Assembly (NCBI GenBank): GCA_022599915.1
Contig: JAHZLH010000006.1
Coordinates: 1-41,300 of the forward strand
Direction of reading: 5' to 3'
Origin: Actinomycetes bacterium
GTDB taxonomy: Bacteria > Actinomycetota > Actinomycetes > S36-B12 > GCA-2699445
DNA length: 41,300 nt
The position numbers were made by a program, and so were the translations under genes. Of this stretch, positions 7,178 to 15,107 are shown piece after piece (position 1 is the first letter of the stretch; each line of letters opens with the position of its first letter). The notes below the pieces were generated by a model that saw nothing but the letters and a program-made list of their open reading frames with translations, was not told where the DNA came from and made no database searches.

Positions 7178-9274
7178 TCAGTCGTCGCTGGCTTGCGTCA
7201 GCAAGGTAGACACCAACCGGTCGGGCACGCGTTCATGACCGCTCGGCTGTCGGCTGAAGGTAGCGGATCCGTGACTCACCGCCCGAAGGTCAATCGTGTA
7301 GCGAGTCAACTCTGCTGCTGGGACTGTGGCCTGGATCCGAGTGAGCCCGCCAGCTAGCGATTCAGTACCGCTCATCCGACCTCGTCGCGCGGACAGATCA
7401 CTCATGACTGCGCCGACATATTCGTCCGCGACCTCGATGATGACCTTGTCCACCGGTTCCAGCAGCACTTCACCGGCGCTGGCGGCCGCTTCGCGTAGTG
7501 CCAAGCCAGCCGCGGTAGCGAACGCCATGTCGGAGGAATCCACCGAATGGGACTTACCATCGACAATGGCGATTTCGAGGTCCACGAGTGGGAATCTCAG
7601 CGCGGCGCCGTCGGCCATCGCCTGTTGCAGTCCCTTGTCCACTGCAGCGATGTAGTGGCGCGGGATGGCGCCGCCGACCACCTGGTCCACAAACCGGTAG
7701 CCCTCACCGGGGGCGAGTGGGGTGACCTCAATGTCTACGATCGCGTACTGGCCATGTCCACCTGATTGCTTGACGAGTCGACCTTGCCCGCTGGCCTTGG
7801 TCTTGAGGGTCGCGCGCAGCGGAATCCGTTGGGGTGTTGCCGTGACTGACACGGCATAGCGGTTTTGCAGGCGGTCCAAAATCACATCGGCATGAGTTTG
7901 TCCCATGCACCACAGCACCACTTGACGAGTTTCTCGGTTACGTTCCACCCGAACTGTCGGGTCTTCGGCCGCTAGCCGATGCAATGCGGTGGACAGTTTG
8001 TCTTCGTCTTGGCGAGTGTTGGCTGCTAGCGCTACGGGTAGCAGCGGGTCGGGCATGGTCCAGGGCTCCACCAGCAGTGGCTGATCAGGTGAAGATAACG
8101 TGTCACCGGTTTCTGCCGCCGCTAGTCGCGTGACGCACACCAGATCTCCCGCTCGACCGGCCGCAACTGGCACCAAATCCGGGCCCAGCGCGGAGGAGAT
8201 CGCACCAATGCGTTCGTCCTCGTCGTGATCCTCATGCCCGCGATCACTCAGGAAATGTCCCGACACATGCAGCACAGCATCGGCGGTGAGGGTGCCGCTG
8301 AACACGCGAACCAAACTCAGCCGACCGGCGAACTGATCCGATGTGGTCTGGATAACCTCCGCACACAAATCTCCGGTTGGGTCGCAGGCAAGCGGAGCAC
8401 TGGCCCGACCCTCAGGCGTAGTGGCGGCAGGTAGAGCATGCTCGGCCGGAGTGGGAAATCCGTTGACGATCACGCTCAAGATTTCCGTGACCCCGATGAG
8501 TTTTTCGCCGAGTACTACCGGAAGTACCGGATGAAAATGCCCTCTGGCCACTGCCTTCTCGAGGTCTTCGTTGAGCATGGTCATATCGAGTTCTTCACCG
8601 GTCAGGAAGCGATCCAGCAAGGTCTCGTCCTCTGATTCGGTGATGATTCCCTCAATGAGTGCGCTGCGGGTGTCCTCCGTGATTTCCAGATGTTGTGCTT
8701 CGGCGGGTCGCTGGGTGACAGAGTCGTCGGAGTAGTCCATGATCGTTCCGCTCAGTAAGGCAATCAGCCCCGCGACCGTTTCGTCATCGGCTAACAGTGG
8801 AAGGTACATCGGCTGCAGTTCCTCACCCAACGCTCGTTGACAGCGAGCCACCGACTCGGTGAAATCGGCACTCTCCTTATCCACTCGGGTGACTGCCACC
8901 GCCCGCGGCATTCCCAGGGCTTCGCACTCCTGCCACAGGAGTTGGGTGGCGGCATCGATGCCGTCGATAGCTGAAACCACAAACAGTGCTGCGTCCGCCG
9001 CTCGGAGCCCTGCGCGCAACTCACCAACAAAGTCCGGATAGCCGGGCGTATCGAGCAGATTGATCCGGGTGTCCGCAAACTCAAATGACAGCGGCGTCAG
9101 GGTCACCGACCTACCCATAGTCTGTTCGATGGGGGTGTGGTCCGACAGGGTGCCGCCGTCGCGTCCTCGTTCGCGAATGGCGCCGGCAGCAAACAGTAGG
9201 GCTTCCGCGAGTGCGGATTTGCCACTGCCGGATGGTCCGACCAGCACAACATTGCGGATGGCGGGCTCCCTCAT
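7178..9274 (-). CDS. Elongation factor G-like GTPase (EF-G2/FusA2 type)
   Basis: A 698-residue translational GTPase with the EF-G/TetM domain order: G domain (1 to about 260), domain II (about 310-400), then domains III to V with the typical GGHGQY (about 500) and GAVMSDLSARRGR (about 610-622) segments. The P-loop is GPSGSGKS, with K19 and S20, not the GHIDAGKTT of true EF-G; the switch II segment DTPGYPDF is present; the base-recognition motif reads TRVD instead of NKxD. These features match the actinobacterial EF-G-like paralogue (M. tuberculosis FusA2 group), whose role is not settled: a ribosome-bound factor, but probably not the main translocase. ATG 9274 is chosen because GGAGGAG lies 5 nt upstream; the frame extends to 9322. 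It diverges from pgsA. Confidence 0.9.
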   Translation of the reverse strand: MREPAIRNVVLVGPSGSGKSALAEALLFAAGAIRERGRDGGTLSDHTPIEQTMGRSVTLTPLSFEFADTRINLLDTPGYPDFVGELRAGLRAADAALFVVSAIDGIDAATQLLWQECEALGMPRAVAVTRVDKESADFTESVARCQRALGEELQPMYLPLLADDETVAGLIALLSGTIMDYSDDSVTQRPAEAQHLEITEDTRSALIEGIITESEDETLLDRFLTGEELDMTMLNEDLEKAVARGHFHPVLPVVLGEKLIGVTEILSVIVNGFPTPAEHALPAATTPEGRASAPLACDPTGDLCAEVIQTTSDQFAGRLSLVRVFSGTLTADAVLHVSGHFLSDRGHEDHDEDERIGAISSALGPDLVPVAAGRAGDLVCVTRLAAAETGDTLSSPDQPLLVEPWTMPDPLLPVALAANTRQDEDKLSTALHRLAAEDPTVRVERNRETRQVVLWCMGQTHADVILDRLQNRYAVSVTATPQRIPLRATLKTKASGQGRLVKQSGGHGQYAIVDIEVTPLAPGEGYRFVDQVVGGAIPRHYIAAVDKGLQQAMADGAALRFPLVDLEIAIVDGKSHSVDSSDMAFATAAGLALREAAASAGEVLLEPVDKVIIEVADEYVGAVMSDLSARRGRMSGTESLAGGLTRIQATVPAAELTRYTIDLRAVSHGSATFSRQPSGHERVPDRLVSTLLTQASDD

Positions 9275-9406
9275 GCTGACTCCTCCCATCAACGGTTGAA
9301 CCTGTTGTGCAGAGTCTGTCACTCCCGCTGGTCGTGCGTGGTGCGACCATCAAGATGCGTTTGTCAGTACGATCGTGCTGTCCGAGTTTCCGGCGAAAGG
9401 CCCCTG

Positions 9407-10045
9407 GTGCTCAATAATCAAGAGACCCGCAGCGTGGTGGCGAAGTTCATCGACCCACCGGCACGAGGACTACTCAAACTCGGGGTAACGCCAGACATGG
9501 TTACCTTTGTCGGTGCGGCTGGTTCCAGCGCTGCCGCGTTGTGGTTCTTCCCCCGCGGTGACTTCGTCTGGGGCGTCGTGGTCATTTTGTTGTTTGTATT
9601 CAGCGATCTGCTGGACGGAACCATGGCGCGCATGCGCGGTACGGCAGGACCGTGGGGCAACTACCTCGACTCCACACTGGATCGAGTGACAGATGGTGCC
9701 ATCTTCGGCGGACTGCTGATCTATTTCGCCTCCCGCGGAGACTCCGTGACTACCGCTGCTGCCTGGGTCTGTCTGGTGGGCGCGTTTACCATTTCCTACG
9801 CAAAAGCCCGGGCGGAAAGTGTGGGGGCAGAGGCCAACGTCGGGATTGCCGAGCGAGCCGAGCGACTCATCGTGGCGTTGCTAGCCGCTTTACTGACCGG
9901 GCTGGGGCTGGATTGGGCGCTGCCGGTAGCACTGCCGGTTTTGGCAGTGCTAGTGGTCATCACCGTGGGGCAGCGATTCGCCCATGTTCGCAAGCAGTTG
10001 GCAAAGCCAGTCCCGGAGAGCGACGATGCGGAGGCGGCGGAGTGA
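9407..10045 (+). CDS. pgsA: CDP-alcohol phosphatidyltransferase, probably phosphatidylinositol phosphate synthase
   Basis: Membrane enzyme of 212 residues that joins CDP-diacylglycerol to an alcohol. The full family motif is present: D67, D70, G71, A74, R75, G84, D88, D92. About six membrane helices follow from residue 30 onward. By position, just before the PIM acyltransferase and pimA, it should be the actinobacterial PgsA1, which makes phosphatidylinositol phosphate from inositol-1-phosphate. The start at GTG 9407 follows AAAGG by 6 nt and gives the usual family length of about 215; the longer frame from 9296 has a Cys/Arg-rich start unlike the family. It overlaps the next gene by GTGA, so all four genes from here to the LemA-like protein look co-translated. 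Confidence 0.93.
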   Translation: MLNNQETRSVVAKFIDPPARGLLKLGVTPDMVTFVGAAGSSAAALWFFPRGDFVWGVVVILLFVFSDLLDGTMARMRGTAGPWGNYLDSTLDRVTDGAIFGGLLIYFASRGDSVTTAAAWVCLVGAFTISYAKARAESVGAEANVGIAERAERLIVALLAALLTGLGLDWALPVALPVLAVLVVITVGQRFAHVRKQLAKPVPESDDAEAAE

Positions 10046-10950
10046 TCTCAGACAACTTCGCCTACCTGGGATATTCGGTTGGCTGGTCCGCCGTGCGACG
10101 GATGTCGGAAAAACGCGCGTACTCGGTCTTTGCTCGTGGCGCCGACCAGGTCTGGCGACGGCACGGCCCATCGGTCAAGCAATACGAAAAGAACCTGGCT
10201 CGAGTCTTGCCCGACGCCGACGCGCAGCAGATTCGACTCGCTTCCCGGGACGGTTTACACAGTTACGCCCGCTATTGGTGCGACGCCTTTCGGATGCCGG
10301 ACTGGCCGATGGAGAGAATCATCAACCTTCCGGTCGAAGGTGTGGAGCATATCGACCAGGCGGTGGCGGCGGGGGAAAAGCTTTTTTTCGTGGTGCCTCA
10401 TGCCGGAAATTATGACTGGGGTGCGGCTTTTCTTGCTCAGCGTTACGGCAGTTGCACTACAGTCGCCGAAACGCTGAAACCTGAGAAGCTGTTCAAGAAA
10501 TTTGAGGCCTTCCGAACCGAACTCGGTATGGAAATCATCGGTACCAAGACACCGAACATCATTGAGACTTTGGTGCAACGGGTGGATAGCGGAGTGCTGT
10601 GCGGTGTGGTCGCGGATCGAGATCTGTCTCGACATGGGGTGCCGGTGCAGTTCTTCGGCGAACCGACCACGTTCCCGCGTGGTCCAGCCGTGGTGGCGCG
10701 CCGCACCGGCGCAAAGATTCTGCCGGTGAGTTTCTACTACACGCGGCAATCTGCAGCAGCCACCATCCTGCCGCCGATCGAGCCGGTCATCACCGACGAC
10801 GAGGATCACGACGTCAAAGCCAATACCCAGCTCGTTGCGGATCAGCTGCAGGTAGGGATTGCTCGACACCCCACCGACTGGCATATGCTGCAGCCGCTGT
10901 GGCGAGCTGATCTAGATCCGAATCGTGGTCCGCGCACTCGGGAGACGTAA
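10042..10950 (+). CDS. Phosphatidylinositol mannoside acyltransferase (LpxL/HtrB family)
   Basis: A 302-residue acyltransferase of the lysophospholipid/lipid A type. The catalytic HxxxxD motif is H120-A-G-N-Y-D125; further conserved parts are VADRDLSRHG and FPRGPAVVARRTGA. In mycobacteria the gene in this position (Rv2611c, PatA) transfers palmitate to the mannose on position 2 of inositol in PIM1 and PIM2, on the cytoplasmic face of the membrane; the same role is inferred from sequence and position. The start GTG 10042 overlaps the pgsA stop. The frame is open upstream into pgsA, but that extra part is out-of-frame pgsA sequence. The next gene, pimA, overlaps its stop (TAATG). Confidence 0.92.
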   Translation: MISDNFAYLGYSVGWSAVRRMSEKRAYSVFARGADQVWRRHGPSVKQYEKNLARVLPDADAQQIRLASRDGLHSYARYWCDAFRMPDWPMERIINLPVEGVEHIDQAVAAGEKLFFVVPHAGNYDWGAAFLAQRYGSCTTVAETLKPEKLFKKFEAFRTELGMEIIGTKTPNIIETLVQRVDSGVLCGVVADRDLSRHGVPVQFFGEPTTFPRGPAVVARRTGAKILPVSFYYTRQSAAATILPPIEPVITDDEDHDVKANTQLVADQLQVGIARHPTDWHMLQPLWRADLDPNRGPRTRET

Positions 10951-12146
10951 TGGCCGAAGAGTCGCTCAAGGTCGGCATCGTCTGCCCCTACGCGTGGGAT
11001 AGCCCTGGTGGGGTGCAGTTTCATATCCGCGACTTGCGGGACGCCTTGGAACGGGAGGGCCACTCGGTATCGGTTCTCGCCCCAGCTGAGGACGAAGAGA
11101 ATCTGCCGGATTATGTCGTGTCCACCGGCAAGCCGGTGGCGGTGCGGTACAACGGGTCGGTTGCGCGGCTCAACCTGGGTATTCGATCCACACGCAGGCT
11201 GCGCGAATGGATTCGCAACGGTGAGTTCGATGTCATGCATGTCCACGAGCCGATCTCGCCGGGAATCTCCGCCGTGGCGATTTGGGCGGCACAAGGCCCA
11301 ATCGTGGCAACGTGGCATTCATCCATGGAGAAGTCCCGAGCACTATCGGCGGGATTTTCCCTCGCCCAAACCATTATGGAGAAGACTCGGGGCAGGATCG
11401 CGGTGTCCGAGCTGGCTCGACGCACCCTGGTGGAGCATCTCGGTGGCGACGCGGTTCTGATTCCCAACGGTGTCGAATGCGCCCACTTCGAAACCGGAAC
11501 GGCCTTTGACGGCTGGCCGGGAGAGGGCGGGGCACTGTTTTTCCTTGGCCGGCTCGATGAACCCCGAAAAGGTCTTGCGGTGCTGTTGGGTGCGCTACCG
11601 GAGATCGCCGAGCGACACCCCCGGGTTCGATTGTTGCTGGCCGGGCCAGGGGATCAAAAAGAGATCTTGGCCAGTTTGGCGCCTGACATTGCAGAAAAAC
11701 TGACTTTTCTCGGGCTGGTGTCAGAGGAAGACAAGGTCAACGCTTTTCATTCCGCCGATCTGTACATTGCACCGAACACCGGTGGCGAGTCATTCGGGAT
11801 CGTATTGCTGGAATCCATGGCCAGTGACACCGCGGTTGTGGCCAGCGATCTGGAGGCCTTTCGGCGAGTGCTGGCAGAAGGTCAGGCGGGTGCGCACTTC
11901 CGCAACGGCGATTCGGCCGATCTCGCCCGGGTGGTCAACGAGCTGCTTGCTGATCCGACGGAGCGGCGACGGTTGGTAGCAGCGGGCCGGGAACGAGCAG
12001 CCCTATACGACTGGTCACGGGTGTCGCGCGAGATCGTGGACGTCTACCGCAGTGTTCGGATGCCAGGGGAGAAAGTCACCGAAGATCTCCGGGGACAGTT
12101 CGTCGGCCGCATCGCTCGGGCAACCAAAGGCAAGGCTGACTCATGA
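10950..12146 (+). CDS. pimA: GDP-mannose-dependent phosphatidylinositol mannosyltransferase
   Basis: GT4-family, GT-B-fold glycosyltransferase of 398 residues that puts the first mannose on phosphatidylinositol, the committed step of PIM synthesis, at the inner membrane face. The N-terminal half has a glycine-rich loop (SPGGVQ, near residue 20) and H123 in TWHSSM. The C-terminal half has the GRLDEPRKG motif and the EX7E motif E280 to E288 (ESFGIVLLE) that holds the sugar nucleotide. It sits directly after PI-phosphate synthase and the PIM acyltransferase, so substrate and product genes are adjacent. The last 30 residues are Lys/Arg-rich, suited to membrane contact. It overlaps the following gene by ATGA. 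Confidence 0.95.
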   Translation: MAEESLKVGIVCPYAWDSPGGVQFHIRDLRDALEREGHSVSVLAPAEDEENLPDYVVSTGKPVAVRYNGSVARLNLGIRSTRRLREWIRNGEFDVMHVHEPISPGISAVAIWAAQGPIVATWHSSMEKSRALSAGFSLAQTIMEKTRGRIAVSELARRTLVEHLGGDAVLIPNGVECAHFETGTAFDGWPGEGGALFFLGRLDEPRKGLAVLLGALPEIAERHPRVRLLLAGPGDQKEILASLAPDIAEKLTFLGLVSEEDKVNAFHSADLYIAPNTGGESFGIVLLESMASDTAVVASDLEAFRRVLAEGQAGAHFRNGDSADLARVVNELLADPTERRRLVAAGRERAALYDWSRVSREIVDVYRSVRMPGEKVTEDLRGQFVGRIARATKGKADS

Positions 12147-12691
12147 GTTGGTGGGTATGGCTGATCATTCTGTTGGTGGTCTTGGTGCTGTTTGGGTTGT
12201 ACTTGTCGCAGACCGCAGGCCGACTAGATCGGCTGCATCGCCGAGTCGATGCGGGCCGAGTGTCACTGGATCGTGCCCTGTTGGAACGGCAGACGGCGGC
12301 GAGCCAAGTGGCTGGGGCGCTGCTACCTGATCCCTTTACGGCGGAAGTCATTACCGATGCCGTTCGGGAGGCGCGCCGCGCCGATGCCGCGGAGGACCTC
12401 ACCAGGGGTCTAGCGGAATCCAATCTGTCACGAGTCTTGGCTGCCACCTTTGACGATTCGGAGGCAGTCGCGGAGGTTGCGGCCGGTGCTGATGGAGAGT
12501 TGATGAATGACCTGGAGAGTTGCACCCGTCGAGTGCAGCTATCACGCAGGTTCTACAACGACGCGGTGCGGGCCTGCAGAGATGTGCGCGACAACTGGTG
12601 GGTGGGCAAGTTTCGGCTCGCTGGGCACACTCCACTGCCGGAATCATTTGAGATGGATGACGTCCCGCCACCTGGCTTCGGAGTTCGTTGA
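12143..12691 (+). CDS. LemA-like single-pass membrane protein
   Basis: A 182-residue protein with one N-terminal membrane helix (about 3-24), then a helical domain rich in Arg, Ala and Glu. The segment near residues 128-150, [17 protein letters not shown], resembles the conserved core of LemA-type proteins (ARRxYNxAVRxYN). The C-terminus ends in a Pro-rich [11 protein letters not shown]. Genes of this type often follow pimA in actinobacteria. The function is unknown; a coiled-coil scaffold on the membrane is possible. It starts inside the pimA stop (ATGA), so it belongs to the same operon, and its end is 89 bp from the pdxS start. Confidence 0.6.
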   Translation: MSWWVWLIILLVVLVLFGLYLSQTAGRLDRLHRRVDAGRVSLDRALLERQTAASQVAGALLPDPFTAEVITDAVREARRADAAEDLTRGLAESNLSRVLAATFDDSEAVAEVAAGADGELMNDLESCTRRVQLSRRFYNDAVRACRDVRDNWWVGKFRLAGHTPLPESFEMDDVPPPGFGVR

Positions 12692-12714
12692 ACGGGTGGC
12701 ATTCCGCCCTTGGA

Positions 12715-12744
12715 TTGGGCCCTTACGCGTTGCGGCCCTACCAT
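12715..12744 (+). promoter_or_regulatory. Possible promoter for pdxS-pdxT
   Basis: TTGGGC at 12715-12720 and TACCAT at 12739-12744, 18 bp apart. Transcription would begin near 12751, giving a leader of about 30 nt that carries the pdxS ribosome site. Assigned by eye. Confidence 0.4.
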
Positions 12745-12780
12745 AGAGGCAGTCGCCGCAATCCTTGTTGGAGGGATCCC

Positions 12781-13683
12781 ATGAGCCAAGCAGGCATCGA
12801 CTCCGTAGTCGGCACCGATCGGGTAAAGCGCGGTATGGCCGAAATGCTGAAGGGTGGCGTCATCATGGACGTCGTCACCGCAGAGCAGGCCAAGATCGCA
12901 GAAGATGCTGGCGCGTGTGCGGTCATGGCGCTGGAGCGCGTTCCTGCCGATATTCGGGCAGAAGGCGGCGTTTCGCGGATGAGTGACCCCGACATGATCG
13001 AGGGCATCGTCGCCGCAGTCTCCATTCCGGTGATGGCGAAGGTGCGAATCGGCCACTTCGTGGAGGCGCAAATCCTGCAGTCACTGGGCGTGGATTACAT
13101 CGACGAATCAGAGGTGCTGACACCGGCTGACTACGACAATCACATTGACAAGTGGCAGTTCACGGTTCCCTTCGTCTGCGGAGCCACCAACCTGGGGGAA
13201 GCGCTGCGGCGCATCAACGAAGGTGCGGCCATGATTCGCAGCAAGGGCGAGGCCGGGACCGGAGACGTCTCGAACGCCACTACTCACATGCGCAAGATCA
13301 GAGGCGAGATTGCCAAGCTGTCCTCGATGGCGCCAGACGAGTTGTACGTCGCGGCCAAAGAGATGCAGGCTCCTTATGACCTGGTGGCCGAAATAGCGCG
13401 GACTGGTCAACTTCCGGTAGTGCTGTTCACCGCTGGCGGCATAGCGACCCCTGCAGATGCAGCGATGATGATGCAGTTGGGCGCGGACGGTGTCTTCGTA
13501 GGCTCCGGAATCTTCAAATCCGGCGACCCAGCCCAACGAGCACACGCGATCGTGCAGGCCACCACCAACTTTGACAATCCTGACGTACTGGCCAAAGTTT
13601 CGCGGGGTCTTGGTGAGGCCATGGTCGGCATCAACGTAGAGGATCTCCCGGTGGACCACCGGCTGGCGGAACGCGGCTGGTGA
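12781..13683 (+). CDS. pdxS: Pyridoxal 5'-phosphate synthase subunit PdxS
   Basis: The synthase subunit of the DXP-independent PLP pathway; it condenses ribose 5-phosphate, glyceraldehyde 3-phosphate and ammonia. A 300-residue (beta/alpha)8 barrel that normally forms a 12-mer. The two catalytic lysines are seen: K87 in VMAKVRIGH and K155 in RSKGEAGTG. Near-universal PdxS blocks [18 protein letters not shown] and GLGEAMVGI are intact. ATG 12781 is chosen because GGAGGGA lies just upstream and the protein then begins at the usual point; the frame is open to 12688, but the extra residues are not PdxS-like. It overlaps pdxT by GTGA, fitting a fixed synthase-to-glutaminase ratio. Confidence 0.98.
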   Translation: MSQAGIDSVVGTDRVKRGMAEMLKGGVIMDVVTAEQAKIAEDAGACAVMALERVPADIRAEGGVSRMSDPDMIEGIVAAVSIPVMAKVRIGHFVEAQILQSLGVDYIDESEVLTPADYDNHIDKWQFTVPFVCGATNLGEALRRINEGAAMIRSKGEAGTGDVSNATTHMRKIRGEIAKLSSMAPDELYVAAKEMQAPYDLVAEIARTGQLPVVLFTAGGIATPADAAMMMQLGADGVFVGSGIFKSGDPAQRAHAIVQATTNFDNPDVLAKVSRGLGEAMVGINVEDLPVDHRLAERGW

Positions 13684-14270
13684 CCCGACCGCGGATCGGC
13701 GTTTTGGCGCTGCAAGGCGCTTTTCGGGAGCACATCTCCATTTTTTGTTCGTTGGGGGCTGACGCGGTCGCGGTCCGGGAAGCCAGCGAACTAGCCGGTA
13801 TCGACGCGATTGCCATCCCCGGTGGCGAGTCCACCACCATGTCCCGGTTGGCCACCGACCTCGATCTTATTGAGCCGTTGGCCGACAAAATCGCTTCCGG
13901 CACCCCGGCACTAGGTACTTGTGCGGGAATGATCATGCTCGCCGACACGGTGTTGGACGGTCGGGACGATCAGCGAACGTTTGGCGGCCTCGATATCGAG
14001 GTCCGCAGAAATGCATTTGGCAGACAGACCGAGTCATTTGAGGCGCCAGTCCCGATGCCGGAATTAGATGGGGCTGACTTCCCGGGAGTCTTCATCCGGG
14101 CCCCCTGGGTGGAGCACGTGGGCGCAGACGTTGAGGTGTGGGGCCAAGTTGAGCATGCTGCAGGGTCTAGGATCGTGGCGGTGCGGCAGGGTGCGGTCCT
14201 GGCAACAGCCTTCCATCCTGAACTCACCGCGGACGACCGGGTGCATCGCCGGTTTTTGTCCTTGATCTAG
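13680..14270 (+). CDS. pdxT: Pyridoxal 5'-phosphate synthase glutaminase subunit PdxT
   Basis: Class I glutamine amidotransferase of 196 residues that frees ammonia from glutamine and channels it to PdxS. The triad is present: C81 in GTCAGM, H179 and E181 in FHPELT. The PGGESTTM loop near residues 44-51 forms the oxyanion hole region. GTG 13680 overlaps the pdxS stop codon by 4 nt. Twelve bases after its stop comes yebC with its own strong ribosome site. The arrangement pdxS-pdxT-yebC is common in actinobacteria. Confidence 0.97.
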   Translation: MTRPRIGVLALQGAFREHISIFCSLGADAVAVREASELAGIDAIAIPGGESTTMSRLATDLDLIEPLADKIASGTPALGTCAGMIMLADTVLDGRDDQRTFGGLDIEVRRNAFGRQTESFEAPVPMPELDGADFPGVFIRAPWVEHVGADVEVWGQVEHAAGSRIVAVRQGAVLATAFHPELTADDRVHRRFLSLI

Positions 14271-14282
14271 CGAGGAGGCGAC

Positions 14283-15032
14283 ATGTCGGGCCATTCCAAG
14301 TGGGCGACTACCAAGCACAAGAAAGCTGTAGTCGACGCGAAACGGGGCAAACTATTCGCGAAACTTGTCAAGAATGTTGAAGTTGCAGCGCGGCAAGGTG
14401 GCGGCGACCCGGCCGGTAATCCAACCCTTTACGACGCCATCCAAAAGGCGAAGAAGAACTCGGTACCCAACGACAATATTGACCGAGCGGTCAAGCGGGG
14501 TTCTGGTCAAGAAGAGGGTGGTGCTGAGTACGAAACCATTATGTACGAGGGCTACGGGCCCAGCGGGGTTGCGCTACTAGTGGAGTGCCTGACCGACAAC
14601 CGCAACCGGGCTGCCAGCGAGGTTCGCACCGCGATGACCCGTAGCGGCGGTTCCATGGCCGATCCCGGTTCGGTCGCCTATCTCTTCGCTCGCAAGGGCG
14701 TGGTGATCGTGCCAGCAGCTAGCGCGGATGAGGACGAGATCTATGAGGCGGTGTTGGAGGCCGGAGCGGAAGAGGTCAATGATCTCGATGGCTCGTTTGA
14801 GGTGGTGAGTGAGGCCACGGACGTGGTGCAGGTGCGACAGGCGCTGCAAGCAGCCGGCATTGACTACAACTCCGCGGAGGCGACCTTTCTGCCCAGCGTC
14901 ACCGTTCAGCTGGAGGAAGATGATGCTCGCAAAGTCTTTCAGATGATCGAAGCCTTAGAAGACTCCGACGATGTGCAAAATGTCTATGCAAACTTTGACG
15001 TTTCTGACGAAGTGATGGCTGCGGTTGGCTGA
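14283..15032 (+). CDS. yebC: YebC/PmpR family protein
   Basis: A 249-residue cytoplasmic protein of the universal YebC family, starting with the diagnostic [14 protein letters not shown]. The family is described as transcriptional regulators in some bacteria and as ribosome-associated factors easing translation of proline stretches in others; which applies here cannot be told from sequence. Conserved parts include VPNDNIDRA and [14 protein letters not shown]. The ribosome site GAGGAGG lies 5 nt before the ATG. It stands between pdxT and the acyltransferase gene; in most relatives ruvC follows yebC directly or nearly so. Confidence 0.96.
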   Translation: MSGHSKWATTKHKKAVVDAKRGKLFAKLVKNVEVAARQGGGDPAGNPTLYDAIQKAKKNSVPNDNIDRAVKRGSGQEEGGAEYETIMYEGYGPSGVALLVECLTDNRNRAASEVRTAMTRSGGSMADPGSVAYLFARKGVVIVPAASADEDEIYEAVLEAGAEEVNDLDGSFEVVSEATDVVQVRQALQAAGIDYNSAEATFLPSVTVQLEEDDARKVFQMIEALEDSDDVQNVYANFDVSDEVMAAVG

Positions 15033-15107
15033 TATCTAGTTCCTCGCGCGAAAGCAGCGGTTCAATGGGTAGCCTCGCGGTCAGACGAGGTGACGAGAGG
15101 AGTCGAT

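Noticed and set aside
12692-12780. Riboswitch or PdxR site before pdxS
   Set aside because: The gap is only 89 bp, fits a simple promoter and ribosome site, and shows no inverted or direct repeats of the kind used by PdxR; no pdxR gene is adjacent.
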